Source of the DNA: Chamaelirium japonicum
Lineage: Eukaryota > Streptophyta > Magnoliopsida > Liliales > Melanthiaceae
Assembly (NCBI GenBank): GCA_947650365.1
Contig: OX393552.1
Span: 52,583,428-52,647,427, forward strand
Direction: 5' to 3'
Length of the DNA stretch: 64,000 nucleotides
Part shown: positions 44,363-55,784 of the stretch, in pieces
Layout: every line of letters starts with the position of its first letter
How positions within the stretch are numbered: position 1 is the stretch's first letter
Position numbers and translations under genes: made by a program
The notes under the pieces: generated by a model
What the model saw: only the letters and a program-made list of their open reading frames with translations
Told to the model about the DNA's origin: nothing
Databases searched by the model: none

Positions 44363-45438
44363 CTTAATGGATCTATGGTAGAGCAAGCTTCTCTTAATCC
44401 AAGCATCTATAGATCTTCATCGATCTTCATCGCAGAGCTTTCTTCAATCCAAGCATCATCTGCAGTCTTCATCAAGCTTATGCATCGAAGTCTGCATCGC
44501 ATTGAAGCTCCAAGGTCTGCATCGCATCGAAGTTGGCATCGCATCGAACCTCCAAGATCTACATCGCATCTCCGTCGAGATCTCTGCATCGAAGTCTGCT
44601 TCACATTGGGCCAAGGTCTTCACTGCATCGATTTCGATCCAGATCCGGCCTCGTGGTCTTCACTGCATCGATTCCGATCCAATCTAGGTCTTCACTGCAT
44701 CGATTCCGATTCCGATTCAGATCCGGCCTCCGATCTTGATCCGTTTTTCGATCCAGTTTTGGCTTTCGATCCAGATCCGGCTTCAGTTCAGCCAGCGAGA
44801 TTCTCTTCTCATCATCGAAGGAGCTGAAGAAGACAGTGGCAAGGTACTCCTCTCGTCATCAGAAGAATTGAAGAAGTGGGCGGCGGCGAAGGGCAAATCT
44901 GAACGATCAACCCTAAGTATAGGGTGACCTCAGATAGCATCCTGGCCATCTATTTCACCTACGGTCAGATTCGACACAACTTAAAATCCAGCACAGTCAC
45001 CGGTTCGGTTTGGTTCGGCTCAGGTCAGTTCTGTTTTCTGCACTGCTGAACTGAACCGTTGGGTCAGAACAGTGAGCAGATTTTCTGCACTGCTGAGCTG
45101 AACCGTTCGGTTCGGTTCGGTTCGGTTTGACTCCGGCTTAGTCCTGCTCTGATTCAACAGTGAGCAGATTATCTAGATGAAGTCACTTCAGTTTAGTCCT
45201 TCTCCGGTTCAGTCTTGCTCTGTTTCAACACAGTTTTTCTATGAGCAAGGGAAATTCTGTGAGTAGATTTTCTATGATCAGCAGGGTAATGTTTCTTTCT
45301 TTTGGAGGATCAAATCATGTCCGATCAACACAGTTTTTGTTGCATTGAACTCCTCTTGTCATCGCGGATCTTCTAGCTAAACAGTTGTGATAGTCCATCA
45401 ACTCTAGCATCTCCTTTCTTTATCCCGAGATATCAACC
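44363..45438 (+). other. Copia untranslated leader
   Basis: The leader is about 1.1 kb and contains CATCGCATCGAAG-type and GGTTCGGTTCGG-type short repeats. Its open frames are repeat artefacts. No domain is seen. Confidence 0.7.
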
Positions 45439-46233
45439 ATGACTACCTCTTTAAAGTCCGACAAACTTTCTAAAATGGATGTTGTTCTCATCGGAGCTTC
45501 AAACTTTCGATTGTGGGCATCCACATTGCGCATGCATCTTGGTGCTCACAAACTCTGGCAGTATGTGGATGGCACAAAGCCCGCTCCTACAATCTCTGAG
45601 ACCTCCTCCAATGCAAGTTCAGCTCTAGACTCAGTTGAATCCAAAGAATGGAATGATGTTGATGCCATCATTCGCTCGTACATCGGAGCTTCTCTTTCTC
45701 ATGAACTTTGTGTGGAGGCTCTTCAGTTTCCCACCTCTCGGGAGATGTGGTGTTATCTTTCAAAGCAGTTTGTTCAGACTGGCAGTGCAAGGGCATTTCA
45801 ACTTCGGTGTGAGCTAAAGGGTATGACCCAAGGTTCTCGCATTATTCGTGAGTTTTATGCTCGGATCTCCGCTCTCTGGAGGGAACTTGAAGCGTTGGAG
45901 CCCGTCTATCCTCCGAATGCCGTCTCTATTCGTCGACGCCATCGTGATGAGCAATACGTCTTTGAATTCTTGATGGAACTTCGTGCAGAGTTTGAGCCGA
46001 TTCGAGGTCAATTATTACACCGGGATCCTTTGCCTAGCCTCAATGAGGCCTTGTCTGAGCTACTTGCCGAGGAGACGCGTTTGGCCACTCTTGCTGTGCA
46101 TCGTGCTCCAGCCTCTGACCCTAGCGCTCTTGCTACTCCACCACCTTTCACACTTCGTGCTCTCGTAGGTGAAGGTCGGTCCACCGGAGATCACCGCACC
46201 ACTGGTGAGTGGCGATCTACTGTCAAACTCTAG
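45439..46233 (+). pseudogene. Copia gag (capsid)
   Basis: The frame starts with an ATG at 45439 and reads ASNFRLWASTLRMHLGAHKL, then WNDVDAIIRSYIG, then MWCYLSKQF and FYARISALWRELEAL, the UBN2-type copia gag. It ends at a TAG (46231-46233) immediately before the zinc knuckle, in the same frame as the protein downstream, so one nonsense change separates capsid from nucleocapsid. Confidence 0.93.
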
Positions 46234-46878
46234 TGTGTGTATTGCAAGAAAGGTCACGTGAAAGAAACTTGTTACCGGCGTCTGAGGAAGCTTGGTCAGA
46301 TGCCACAGCCTACGGCTCCGACCACCTCGACTTCTGATCTTTCTCAGCTTGCTGCCCAGCTTCAGCAGGCTTTCACTCTACAACAGAGCTCTCCTACTAC
46401 CGGTACTGCCTCCGCTACCTGGATTCTGGACTCGGGTGCTTCACACCACTTGATTTCTGATGCTTCCGCTCTCATTGCACGTGGTCGTGTTCCTCCTGAG
46501 CTCCAGCTTCGCACTGCTGATAGTTCCCCCTTACCAGTTTCTTATCAGAGGACCATCACCACATCCTCTAACCTCAGTGGTCGTCTTTCTCTGCCTAGCG
46601 TGTTTCTTGCCCCTTCATTATACATTAACTTAATTTCTATTAGCAGACTTGCTGATTTGGGCTATCTCACCACCTTCTCATCCTCGTCTTGTTTTGTGCA
46701 GGATCCTCGGACGAGCAAGACGATTGGGACTGGGCGTAGGGTGGGCGGCCTATACCACTTGAGACATCTTCATGTACCACTTCCCACCTCCATTGTTGAT
46801 ACCACCTGTGCTGTTTCAGATCTCTGGCATCGCCGATTGGGTCATCCTTCAGCTGCACGCCTCCGTACTATCTTTTAG
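46234..46878 (+). pseudogene. Copia nucleocapsid, protease and pre-integrase
   Basis: It opens with CVYCKKGHVKETC, a zinc knuckle with three residues instead of four between the second Cys and His. WILDSGASHHL follows, with the DSG protease active site at about 46429-46437. The pre-integrase LWHRRLGHPSAARL comes near the end. A TAG at 46876-46878 interrupts the frame. Same frame as gag and integrase. Confidence 0.93.
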
Positions 46879-47610
46879 TCCGGAGCCCTCGGTGACATCA
46901 CCTTTACTCCACCATCTCCATGTGTCAGTTGTAGCTTGGCCAAGCATCATGCTCAGCCATTTCCAGTGCATGAGTCTATGTCATCTTCTGTGTTTGATTT
47001 AGTGCATTCGGATATCTGGGGACCTGCTCCCATTGTATCTCTTTCTGGTTTATCGTATTATGTTAGTTTTATGGATGATTTTTCTCGTTTCACTTGGGTG
47101 TTTCTCTTGCGTCGTCGATCTGATGTTTGTCAAGCATATCGTGCCTTTACTAGTATGGTTCACACTCAATTTGGCAAACGGATTAAAATTTTTTGCTCCG
47201 ATGGTGCTCGCGAGTACCTTTCCTCTGAGTTTCGTGACATCCTTTTCTCTCAGGGTACTCTCCCACAGCAGTCATGTCCTTACACGCCTGCACAGAATGG
47301 CGTAGCTGAGAGAAAGCATCGTCACATTCTCGAGACTGCTCGCTCTTTCTTGTTTTCTACATCAGTTCCTCGTCAATTTTGGGCGGAGGCTGTCCTTACC
47401 TCAGTCCACTTAATAAACCGCACTCCCTCTTCTGCTCACTCTGGTCAGTCACCCTTTCAAATCCTGTACTCCGTAGTTCCTCATTATCGTGTCTTGCGAA
47501 CCTTTGGTTGCACATGTTTCGTTATGCTCCCTCCTGATGAGCGAACGAAACTCACTCCTCGGTTCGCTAGACTCTCCTGCCATCCTATCCTCGATGTCAG
47601 TCTCGTCTAG
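46879..47610 (+). pseudogene. Copia integrase core
   Basis: Frame +1 continues after the TAG. The catalytic triad is visible: DLVHSDIWGPA, then FCSDGAREYLS, then PAQNGVAERKHRH. The core ends with LRTFGCTCFVMLPP and then shifts out of frame near 47590. The segment that usually follows (integrase C-terminus) is mostly missing, replaced by a short stretch leading to RT. Confidence 0.93.
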
Positions 47611-48600
47611 CCCTGACGATGAATCTTCTGCTCCTACCTTCTTACAGCGTTACCCTGAGCGTGACCGGCATCCGCCAGATCTCTATGGTTTCTCTCATAC
47701 TGCCTCTTACTCTTCTACTGTTCAGGACTTTCTTGCCGCTATTTACTCCCTTCAGGAGCCCCAGAGTTACCGTGAGGCAGTCCAGGCACCCCATTGACAA
47801 CAGGCTATGTCCGAGGAGCTGCAGGCTCTTCAAAAGACTGGCACTTGGGAGCTCGTTCCTTTTCCCCCAGGGAAGGATCCTATCAGTTGTCGCTGGGTCT
47901 ATCGCATTAAGACTCGCTCAGATGGCTCGATTGAGAGGTACAAGGCCCGCCTAGTTGCTCGTGGTTTCACTTAGGAGTATGGCATCGACTACGAGGAGAC
48001 ATTCGCCCCTGTTGCAAAGATATATCTATACGGACCCTATTAGCAGTTGCCTCTGCTCGTCACTAGCCACTCTTCCAGATGGACGTGAAGAATGCTTTTC
48101 TTCACGGCGATCTCTCTGAGGAGGTCTACATGTGTCCCCCTCATGGTCTTTTGACTCCACCGCAGCATTTTTGTCGTCTTCGACGGGTCATTTATGGACT
48201 CAAGCAAGCCCCGTGAGCTTGGTTCGAGCGCTTTCGGTCCTCGGTGGTTGCAGCCGGCTTTACAGAAAGTATGAATGACTATACTTTGTTCACTCAGACC
48301 TCTACTCGTGGTCGTGCGATATTGCTTCTTTATGTTGATGACATGATCATCACCGGTGATGATACTGCTACTATCGACTCTCTGAAGAGACACCTCCAGC
48401 AGCAGTTCGAGATGAAAGATCTGGGTCCACTTCGTTATTTTCTCGGTCTTGAGGTTGCTTCGTCTCCCCAGGGATTCTTGGTCTCTCAGCGGAAGTTTAC
48501 TTCTGATATACTGCGTCGTGCTGCACTTGTTGATTCACGGATCGTGGATACCCCAATGGAGCTTAATGTGAAGCTTCGTCCCACTGATGGCGAGCCACTT
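47611..48600 (+). pseudogene. Copia reverse transcriptase
   Basis: RT begins in frame 2 (GTWELVPFPPGKDPISCRWV, then RYKARLVARGF), with a TGA at 47795-47797 and a TAG at 47972-47974. A frameshift near 48015-48030 moves it to frame 1, which has a TAG at 48064-48066 and a TGA at 48214-48216. [13 protein letters not shown] and the catalytic LLLYVDDMIITG box (48331-48345) are intact. The breaks fall in the N-terminal half. Confidence 0.93.
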
Positions 48601-49275
48601 ACGGATCCCACGCGCTATCGTCAGCTTGTTGGGGCTCTTGTCTATCTGACAATCACTCGTCCGGACATTGCTCATGCCGTTCGAGTTCTTAGTCAATTTG
48701 TTAACGCTCCTCACTCAGCTCACTATGCCATACTACTGAGGATTCTTCGCTATCTTCGAGACACGGTGACTCGCTCCTTATTATTTCGTCCTCTTCATCC
48801 TTGGAGCTTCGTGCCTTTTCTAATGCAGACTGGGCGGGCGATCCCACTGATCGACGTTCCACCACTGGCTTCTGTATCTTTCTTGGTGATTCGCTCAACT
48901 CATGGAAAAGCAAGAAGCAGGAGATCGTTTCTCTCTAGTACCGAGGCCGAGTATCGTGCTATGGCACGCACCTCGTGTGAGGTCGTTTGGCTGCGTCGTT
49001 TACTCGAGGATATGGGTGTTCAGCTGACCTCTTCGACTCCCCTCCACTGTGACAATCGGAGGACTATTCAGATTGCTAGTAATCCGGTCTTTCACGAGTG
49101 CACGAAGAATATTGAGCTGGATTGTCATTATGTTCGATATCGCTACAAGGACGGGACGCTCTCACTTCCACATGTGTCTTCTATAGAGCAACTTGCAGAT
49201 TTATTTACGAAGACGCACACTATTCAGCGTTTTCGATATCTTCTTTGCAAACTCATGGTGTATGATCCACCCTGA
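48601..49275 (+). pseudogene. Copia RNase H and C-terminus
   Basis: TDPTRYRQLVGALVYLTITR is followed by a segment near 48780-48940 where the frame is displaced. The RNase H end SSTEAEYRAMA, then LHCDNRRTIQIA and DLFTKTHTIQRF, precedes a TGA at 49273-49275. The polypurine tract overlaps the end. Confidence 0.88.
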
Positions 49276-49288
49276 GTTTGAGAGGGGG

Positions 49289-49451
49289 TGTTAGAATGTG
49301 TAAATACTTATTTAGGCCTTTTAGTCTTGTTTGGGTATGCTCACCCTTTGGTGACCCCATCCTTTGTATAGACTTATATAAGGCCCCAAATTAGTAAATT
49401 AATGCTTTACTCCCAAAATCTATTTCTATTCTTTTGCTTTTTTGTCTATCA
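49289..49451 (+). repeat. Copia 3' LTR (163 bp)
   Basis: TGTTAGAATGTGTAAATACT to TTTTTTGTCTATCA-type end, then ATGTC. It carries a 4-bp net deletion relative to the 5' LTR near the TATA region. Confidence 0.95.
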
Positions 49452-49545
49452 ATGTCAAATTGACAGTCGGTTGGAAAACTCTTTTGTCTTCACTATAGTC
49501 GACTCCACCATGATGGGATATGCCTTGGATAATGATGATGAGTAA
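49452..49545 (+). repeat. Dispersed repeat, copy C, right half
   Basis: GACAGTCGGTTGGAAAACTC, then TAGTCGACTCCACC, then AATGATGATGAG continue the repeat interrupted at 44183. Confidence 0.75.
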
Positions 49546-49559
49546 TAAATTCTATTGAT

Positions 49560-52500
49560 AACTTCTCCAAACTACCTGGTCATAAGTTTTAGTCTGATCA
49601 AAGTAGCACCCTTCCTTTGGATATCAATATTAGATGACTTCCATTATACATATAACTTTCACTAGATAGTCGATGACCACATTAACCTTCGTCGTACATG
49701 GTATGCTCCGCCTCATGACTTGCCATAAATCTTCTGGTTGGCCCCAAAGTAACTAGTTGAAGTCAACATGTAGCTATATCTTTAGATCTAAGGGGCGGCT
49801 GCAAAGTATGCATGTATGAATCAATTCTTAGCCTTGACAATGTGTTTCTCCAAAGTGGATTCATTACTTGACGCAATATCAATGCACCCACATGCCGATT
49901 CAGAGTCCCCCAACTGGAAGCCTTAAGATAACTCATTCTATCATCTCGTGGACCCTGCATAATCTATGTTTCCTTAGGCACTTTATAATCTGGAAGGCTT
50001 ATAGATGTGGTTCTTACTAACAACCAAGTGTGATATTTTAGGTGTAACTGGAAGGTCAATCCTCCATTGTGAGTTGCTCGAAGCTGAAACCCCTGGTTGC
50101 GTCTAAAACTCAAATTATTGGCCTTTTTCTTCACACCTAGTGTTGTTATTTGTGACGCAATACAAATAGTATGAGTAAAATATAAATCTAATAAGTAAAT
50201 AGACATTATCATTGATTAATGAATTTAGGGGCGTTTCTAACATGAAAATCCATAACTAGCGAGCAAAAGAGACAGCATGGATTACCCTTATGCCCAGGGT
50301 TGTACCTTAGGAAAATTCAGTACACATATTGAGGGGACTGTTTGTCACATACTTCATGCAGAAACAACAAATAAGCAGGTGTGCCCAAATTTCTGTAAAT
50401 GACCATAAGAAGTTATAGAATACCACTGCATAATGATTTTGTCAATAGGATATGAGAAGTACAATTAGCGAGATAGGTGGAAGTAACCACAGCTTTAGGT
50501 CCTCAACATAGAGCCAAGAGGAGTAGATAATGGGCACTCTCAAAATTGTCGTGAGGCTTCCTCTTGGTAACCCAATGTTGTGCATACTGATTGGAGATAA
50601 TGTGGAAGCTCGTGGGTTAGTGACATCGTGTTGCATATGCCTCAACACTCTGAGTGAACATGGTCATACTCCGGATTGGATAGTTACTTGTACCCATGAA
50701 CTGGTTATCCATAGGTGATAGCTGGCGCCAGCTACATGGTAGTATCACGAGAGAGAAGCATGATGCAGGAGCAACCATAAGAATTTTAAGTTCACAAAAA
50801 GTGAGCTTAAGTAGCCAATTGATGTCACCTAGGATGTCATTTTGTGTTGTGCCCTTTATTATTATGAGTTCTAGATGTCTTTAAATTTTTGGGGATTTTT
50901 TTTTAATTTTTTCAGTAAATTAGGACTTAGTTGTAAATTTGGTAAAAGGGATGGCTTTTTGGTGAAGTGGTTAGATGGCTATTTATAGAAACAAGTCTTA
51001 GTTGTTCAAATAGGTACAAATCCTAGTTAAAATAGATTATAAAAACCAAATAAGGAAAGTCTGGGACTCTCTCACCCTGCGGGCCCATCAACGGGAGAGG
51101 AGTCACATGACTCCTCCCCGGCGAGTAGGTATCCTTCTTTCCCTAATGTGGCTTTGTAAGAAGCCCCTTTCACATATGTACTTTTCTCCACTTTTTTCAT
51201 TTTCTTTCCTTTTTTTGCTGAAAAACACACCTTTTGTGTTCTGGAAATACACAGAAAATTCTCAAAAAAATTGAAAAGAGTAAGTAATAGTAGTCTTATT
51301 CTACTTTGTTTATATTCCTAGGTTTTAGTTTATAAGACCTAGATGAGTTAGGAGGAATCATAGTTATGTCTACATAAGGATGGGGCTTCCACCTATTGTA
51401 ATCAGCTTTTAATTTGATAGCAATAAAAACTCAGCGTTACTTAATTTTCTATTGGAAGAGCCACTTTTGTGCCTTTAGTTCTTTCTTCTCTCTCTCTCTG
51501 TCTCTCATGTACTTCTATTTGTTGTTAGTTTTGATTGCTCGAAGTTCCCAGATCTCAAAGCAAGTGGCTCAAAACACTTTAAAACAGAGCTAGCTTACCT
51601 TACATTTTAGCTTAATCACCTCAACAAGGCTTAAATACATCAAAGTAGCTCTCTTTTTAACCTCATCATTACACACCCCTTTCCTACCAGATGAGAATTG
51701 AGACTTCAGAACAAAGGATCACATCCTCTTCCCAAATTACCTTGACAAGGGAGAAGATCCTCAAAATCCTTGAGTTCCAATCAAGTCTCATGAGAAAGGG
51801 GTTGTAGGACAGAAGGACACTGATTTTGGTGAGGTTCGTCAGTGGCTGAGAAGGTGCAAGACTCAAGATTACCACAACCACTTTAGAGGCCTTCCCTAGG
51901 CCTCTTGGGAAGAATGTAAGCAGCCAATCCTTCTTTTGAAGCAAAATGGCAGAGAATGGTGCTGCCAACCTCACCAAAACAGGAAAATACACAAGGGGCA
52001 ACAATTGTTGATAAATGGAAGATGTCATAAATGGTGAATATAGATGACACACTTCACAAGCACACTTTTGGAATCCTACAAGAAATATAGCCCCACAATG
52101 TGGTGCGAAGTATTGTGCATTTGCCAAAGGGAAAATTCCAGTAACCTATGACCGCCAAGGAATTGTTTGGACTTTGGATCCAACGGCAAGGATTGGATGG
52201 TTTCAACTTTCTAGTGAGTTATGATATAAGCAACTATGTCAAACATAACAGGGGTTACGAGCAAAATTTTTGTCGGCTTTTGGTTTATATTCTGCTGCAA
52301 AGAAGTAACAGATGAATGATGATCTATCGTCTTTCCTACATATTTAACTCATCAGCGTGCAGAGGACAAGTGTTGGAATCGCAACTTAGATAAGAACCCC
52401 CACTATGGTCACCCAGGAATCTATCAGGGCCATTAAGGTTGTCATCCAACAGAGATTAAAAAAAACACAAGCACTTGATAAGCTAGTTATTGAGGAAGTG

Positions 52501-52595
52501 AACATCATAAAGTTAAGAGTACAATCAGCCATGTTTGAATGGAGAATCCATGGTGATGCAAACAATAGTTAAAATTTATTTGGTTGTCTGGCATC
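49560..52595. other. Intron sequence, nothing recognised
   Basis: A 3-kb AT-rich stretch. It has a (TC)n run near 51490-51510 and T-runs. The longest open frame (minus, 52127-51684, 147 codons) has no recognisable domain and no supporting context. Confidence 0.5.
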
Positions 52596-52600
52596 AAAAC

Positions 52601-53824
52601 TGATGCAGACGAGCCACTACGTGCAGTTTTTCTACAGCTGATGGCGTAATTTCATCCGCGCCGGAGATCCAGGAACCCGATCGTCGATCCGTCTGCATCA
52701 GTGGAAAGCTTCATCGAAGCCCCACAGTTTTGGTTTTTACTTTATTTCGATCCGACCAACGGATCGTTAGTTATTTCAGTTTTTATTTCTGGTTCGGGTA
52801 GGTGCGAGCCATGTTTGCATCCGGTTCGAGCCACAGATGCCGAACTGACTCATTTCTATGTTTACTTTTTAGCCATAGGATCTTAAGTTAGGGATAGATC
52901 TCAATGGATGAGATTCAAAGGAGAAACAAAAACCCATAACCCTAGCCCAAAAGCCAACCGGCCGGCCCCCCTCTCTCTCTCCCGCGGACGCTCCCGACTC
53001 CCCCTCTCTCATCCGCGCGCCCTTTCTCTCTCTCTACCCGACCGGCCTCTCTTCCCCTTTCTTTCCTTTTGTGCCTTATGCCTTCGTCCCCTATTTATTC
53101 TAAAAACCCTAATTGCAAAGGGAGTTGAAAATTGAATTGAAACCCTAACAACGGAGAAGCGGATCGCTTGCTCGGTGTATTTTTTCCGACGAATTCCTCC
53201 TTGCTTCTCAACCTTCTCTTCCTTCGCAAGCTTCTACCCCGTCACCTCGCTATTCATCCTCGGCTTCACGGAAGATCGACGTGGAGTGTCTTCTTCTTCA
53301 AGATCATCGTCTCGGCTTCTTCACCCCGTCTTCTGGACCACACCTCCCCCTTCCGCGCCATTCCTCTGCAACATCGGAGTATCGGAAAGCTGCCGGCATT
53401 GACCAAAGCACGGTGAGATCGATCCTCGGTAGTTTTCATGTGATAACATCCTTTTCTCGCAACCGGCCTTATTGCTGATTTCATTATAGGAACCCTAAAT
53501 TCCTGTTTTCCCGAGAGTCTCATCCATTAGGATTTATTCGATTAGATCTTTGCATGTTATTGAGACATTGACTTATTAATTTGAGATTGTTCTTGTTCTC
53601 ATTGCTGGAATTCAGTCTTATAATCTGAAATTAGTGTTCATCTTGTCCATTTTATTGTTTCTTTGAATTAAAATCTGATTGGTGATGAATGAATGCTGAA
53701 ACGTGATTCTAAGCATTGCTGAAATTTACTTATACATGCTGAAATCTGATTTGCATTATTTAAATTCTGCACTTGGATTAAATTAAGCATACGCATTCCA
53801 TCTAGTTGATACTAGATCGCATCA
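52601..53824 (+). repeat. 5' LTR of gag-only element (1224 bp)
   Basis: TGATGCAGACGAGCC to CTAGATCGCATCA. It contains CT-rich tracts (about 52970-53060) and a CTATTTATTC promoter-like box near 53091. Confidence 0.97.
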
Positions 53825-53827
53825 AGT

Positions 53828-53839
53828 TGGTATCAGAGC
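53828..53839 (+). other. Primer binding site of gag-only element
   Basis: TGGTATCAGAGC, perfect for initiator Met tRNA, three bases after the LTR. Confidence 0.93.
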
Positions 53840-54035
53840 GCACTAGTCGTCGCGTCCTTACGCAACGGTCGGTCCTCTCGCATCATTCGCATCATTGCCT
53901 ATTTGCTGAAATTTTTTTTTATTTGCCTTCTTTCATTTTAGTTAGTGCCTTGCATTAATTAGTAACACACATCGCGTGATCGCATACATATTAGGACCAT
54001 CCCTTTTTCTTTGTAGTGAGTCGATAGAATCTAGC

Positions 54036-55772
54036 ATGGCTGGATCTTCTCCACCCCGCACTTGGCACGATGCCTTCATAAGGCAACAGGAACACATGGG
54101 TAGGCTTCGGACCCAGATAGAAAACTTGACCTTGGCCTTCACCAAATCCCAGAGTCCACCTAGACCCCATCGCGAACACAGGACTAGAGCGTCGCCAGGG
54201 CGTAGCAAATTAGACCTAGAGTCCGGAGGTGACAGCGTCAGTTCCGCTGAAGGATCTGAGCGGCGAAGTAGGCAAAGTCATAGGAGATCGAAATCCCATT
54301 GGGGCTGGGATCAGGGCATCAAAATAGAAATTCCTGAGTTCGAGGGGAGGAAGGATCCCGAAGAGTTTCTAGAGTGGGCCGAGCGCGTCGACCAATACTT
54401 TGAGTGGAAAGAAATCCCCCGCGACAAACAAGTTAAGTTTGTCAGCCTTAAACTGAAAGGTCATGCACTGATCTGGTGGAAACAGTTGCAGACCGCTAGG
54501 GGTAGAAAAGGAAAAGATAAAATTTCCACTTGGACCCACATGAGGGAAAAGCTGCAACGGAAGTTCCTCCCTTCCGATTCCAAACAAAGTGTGTTCCAGA
54601 ATTCGTCCTCGAAAGTATCCGAGCGCACTAGTCGTCGTGTTAGGGAAAAGAGCACAAATCCGCTGGCGTACTACATGCAGACCAGCCAAAACAGAAGTCG
54701 CCAAACCCTACGACACGAGCACAAATCGGTAGATCAGCCAGATCACAAGTCGGCCGATTGTCCTCAACGACAAGTCAATCCACAGACAAATCTGGCGGAC
54801 AATGACGAGGATAGTCAGGGGTCTGAGGGCGAACACCTCAATGAGTTAGTCTTGGAGGGAGATGATGTGACTGCACCACTGCTGATTATTCACCAGTCCC
54901 CATCACCCCCTGCACCTAAAGCTCTTCTGAGTCAGAACCAACCTATACCACCATTCGCAGATAATCTCGTAGGGTGTTCATCTGCTTCGCTGTCGATTGA
55001 GAAAGGATTAGACCACATTTTGCATTCCATTGCATGCACATCGCACTTAGAGTCTGTAGGCATTAATCGCACTCGCATTCATCATTTACTTGGCATCTCT
55101 ACAATCATAAACCAGTCACATGTGCATCCATGTCATCCAAGTGTTGAGTTTAATCTTAAAGACGATTTTGGCATGTTTGATCACTTTTCGATGCAAAAGA
55201 CTTATGAATCATGCGTTCAAATTTCAGACGACCCATCATCTTTAATTTTTCGAAATCATAACAAGTGGCATGATGAGTATTTTAATTTCTCATTTTTTTC
55301 ACTGAATCCCGACAATGATTGCATGACATATCTTCGTCATCTAGAATCCACTTGTTTTGCACCGTGCGCAGGCCACCTCGAGCACCACATAATGCACCCG
55401 CAACCCATGGCCCTTCAAATACACCATTGCCAATCGCGCAAGCCGATGACCCGCAGCACATTATGCTCCCGCGGCCTTTCTTTTCACATGTCATCTGAAT
55501 TTCATGTCAACCCAAATTCCTATTATCACATGAAATTATCTGAGTATTTTGATGATCTTATCGTGCCGCGGAGGATGTTGGTGTTGACTTTCAGGTCTTC
55601 GATTGGCGTCAAGGGGCAGGGGATACGAGATGGAGTTGCTGCATACTTGAGGTGGGTTACTTGGCCACCGGACCCGGGAGAGCAGTCAGATCAGAGGCAG
55701 CGACTGCAGTTGCTGCCAGGAGAGCCCCCGCCGGACCCAGGACCTGGCTCGACAGGAGTCGAGTTCTTTTGA
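54036..55772 (+). CDS. Gag-derived protein of gag-only element, intact 578-codon frame
   Basis: The first ATG with a gag-like start is at 54036 (MAGSSPPRTWHDAF). The upstream extension of the frame to 53976 lacks an ATG. Residues about 80-180 hold the capsid: IKIEIPEFEGRKDPEEFLEW, then VKFVSLKLKGHALIWWKQLQ and MREKLQRKFLPSDSK. The zinc knuckle is ruined (HKSADCPQ survives, its first cysteines do not), and the protease is absent. From about residue 290 a region of roughly 270 residues of unknown function follows (HHLLGISTIINQSHVHPCHP; NPDNDCMTYLRHLESTC; FHVNPNSYYHMKLSEYFDD), rich in His and Ser, ending GVEFF. It stays open despite lacking known catalytic domains, consistent with recent origin or selection in trans. 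Confidence 0.85.
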   Translation: MAGSSPPRTWHDAFIRQQEHMGRLRTQIENLTLAFTKSQSPPRPHREHRTRASPGRSKLDLESGGDSVSSAEGSERRSRQSHRRSKSHWGWDQGIKIEIPEFEGRKDPEEFLEWAERVDQYFEWKEIPRDKQVKFVSLKLKGHALIWWKQLQTARGRKGKDKISTWTHMREKLQRKFLPSDSKQSVFQNSSSKVSERTSRRVREKSTNPLAYYMQTSQNRSRQTLRHEHKSVDQPDHKSADCPQRQVNPQTNLADNDEDSQGSEGEHLNELVLEGDDVTAPLLIIHQSPSPPAPKALLSQNQPIPPFADNLVGCSSASLSIEKGLDHILHSIACTSHLESVGINRTRIHHLLGISTIINQSHVHPCHPSVEFNLKDDFGMFDHFSMQKTYESCVQISDDPSSLIFRNHNKWHDEYFNFSFFSLNPDNDCMTYLRHLESTCFAPCAGHLEHHIMHPQPMALQIHHCQSRKPMTRSTLCSRGLSFHMSSEFHVNPNSYYHMKLSEYFDDLIVPRRMLVLTFRSSIGVKGQGIRDGVAAYLRWVTWPPDPGEQSDQRQRLQLLPGEPPPDPGPGSTGVEFF

Positions 55773-55784
55773 GTCCGGGGGACT

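Larger units (their letters stand above)
44184..49451 (+). mobile_element. Ty1-copia retrotransposon, 5268 bp, TSD ATGTC
   Basis: LTRs at 44184-44350 and 49289-49451 flank a complete set of copia domains in the order gag, protease, integrase, RT, RNase H. ATGTC is duplicated at 44179-44183 and 49452-49456. The primer site TGGTATCAGAGC (44351-44362) is perfect, and a purine tract (GAGTTTGAGAGGGGG) precedes the 3' LTR. The two LTRs differ by several substitutions and a small indel. Six nonsense codons and several frameshifts make the copy non-autonomous. It inserted into copy C of the (GAT)n-tailed repeat. Confidence 0.96.

Noticed and set aside
51684..52127. 147-codon minus-strand frame
   Set aside because: No domain, no promoter or splice context, and composition like the surrounding intron.
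52701..53523. Several LTR open frames repeated at 55885-56707
   Set aside because: They are identical because the LTRs are direct repeats; no domain and no reason to think they are translated.
53828..53839. TGGTATCAGAGC occurrences as tRNA gene pieces
   Set aside because: They are retrotransposon primer sites next to LTRs; no cloverleaf surrounds them.
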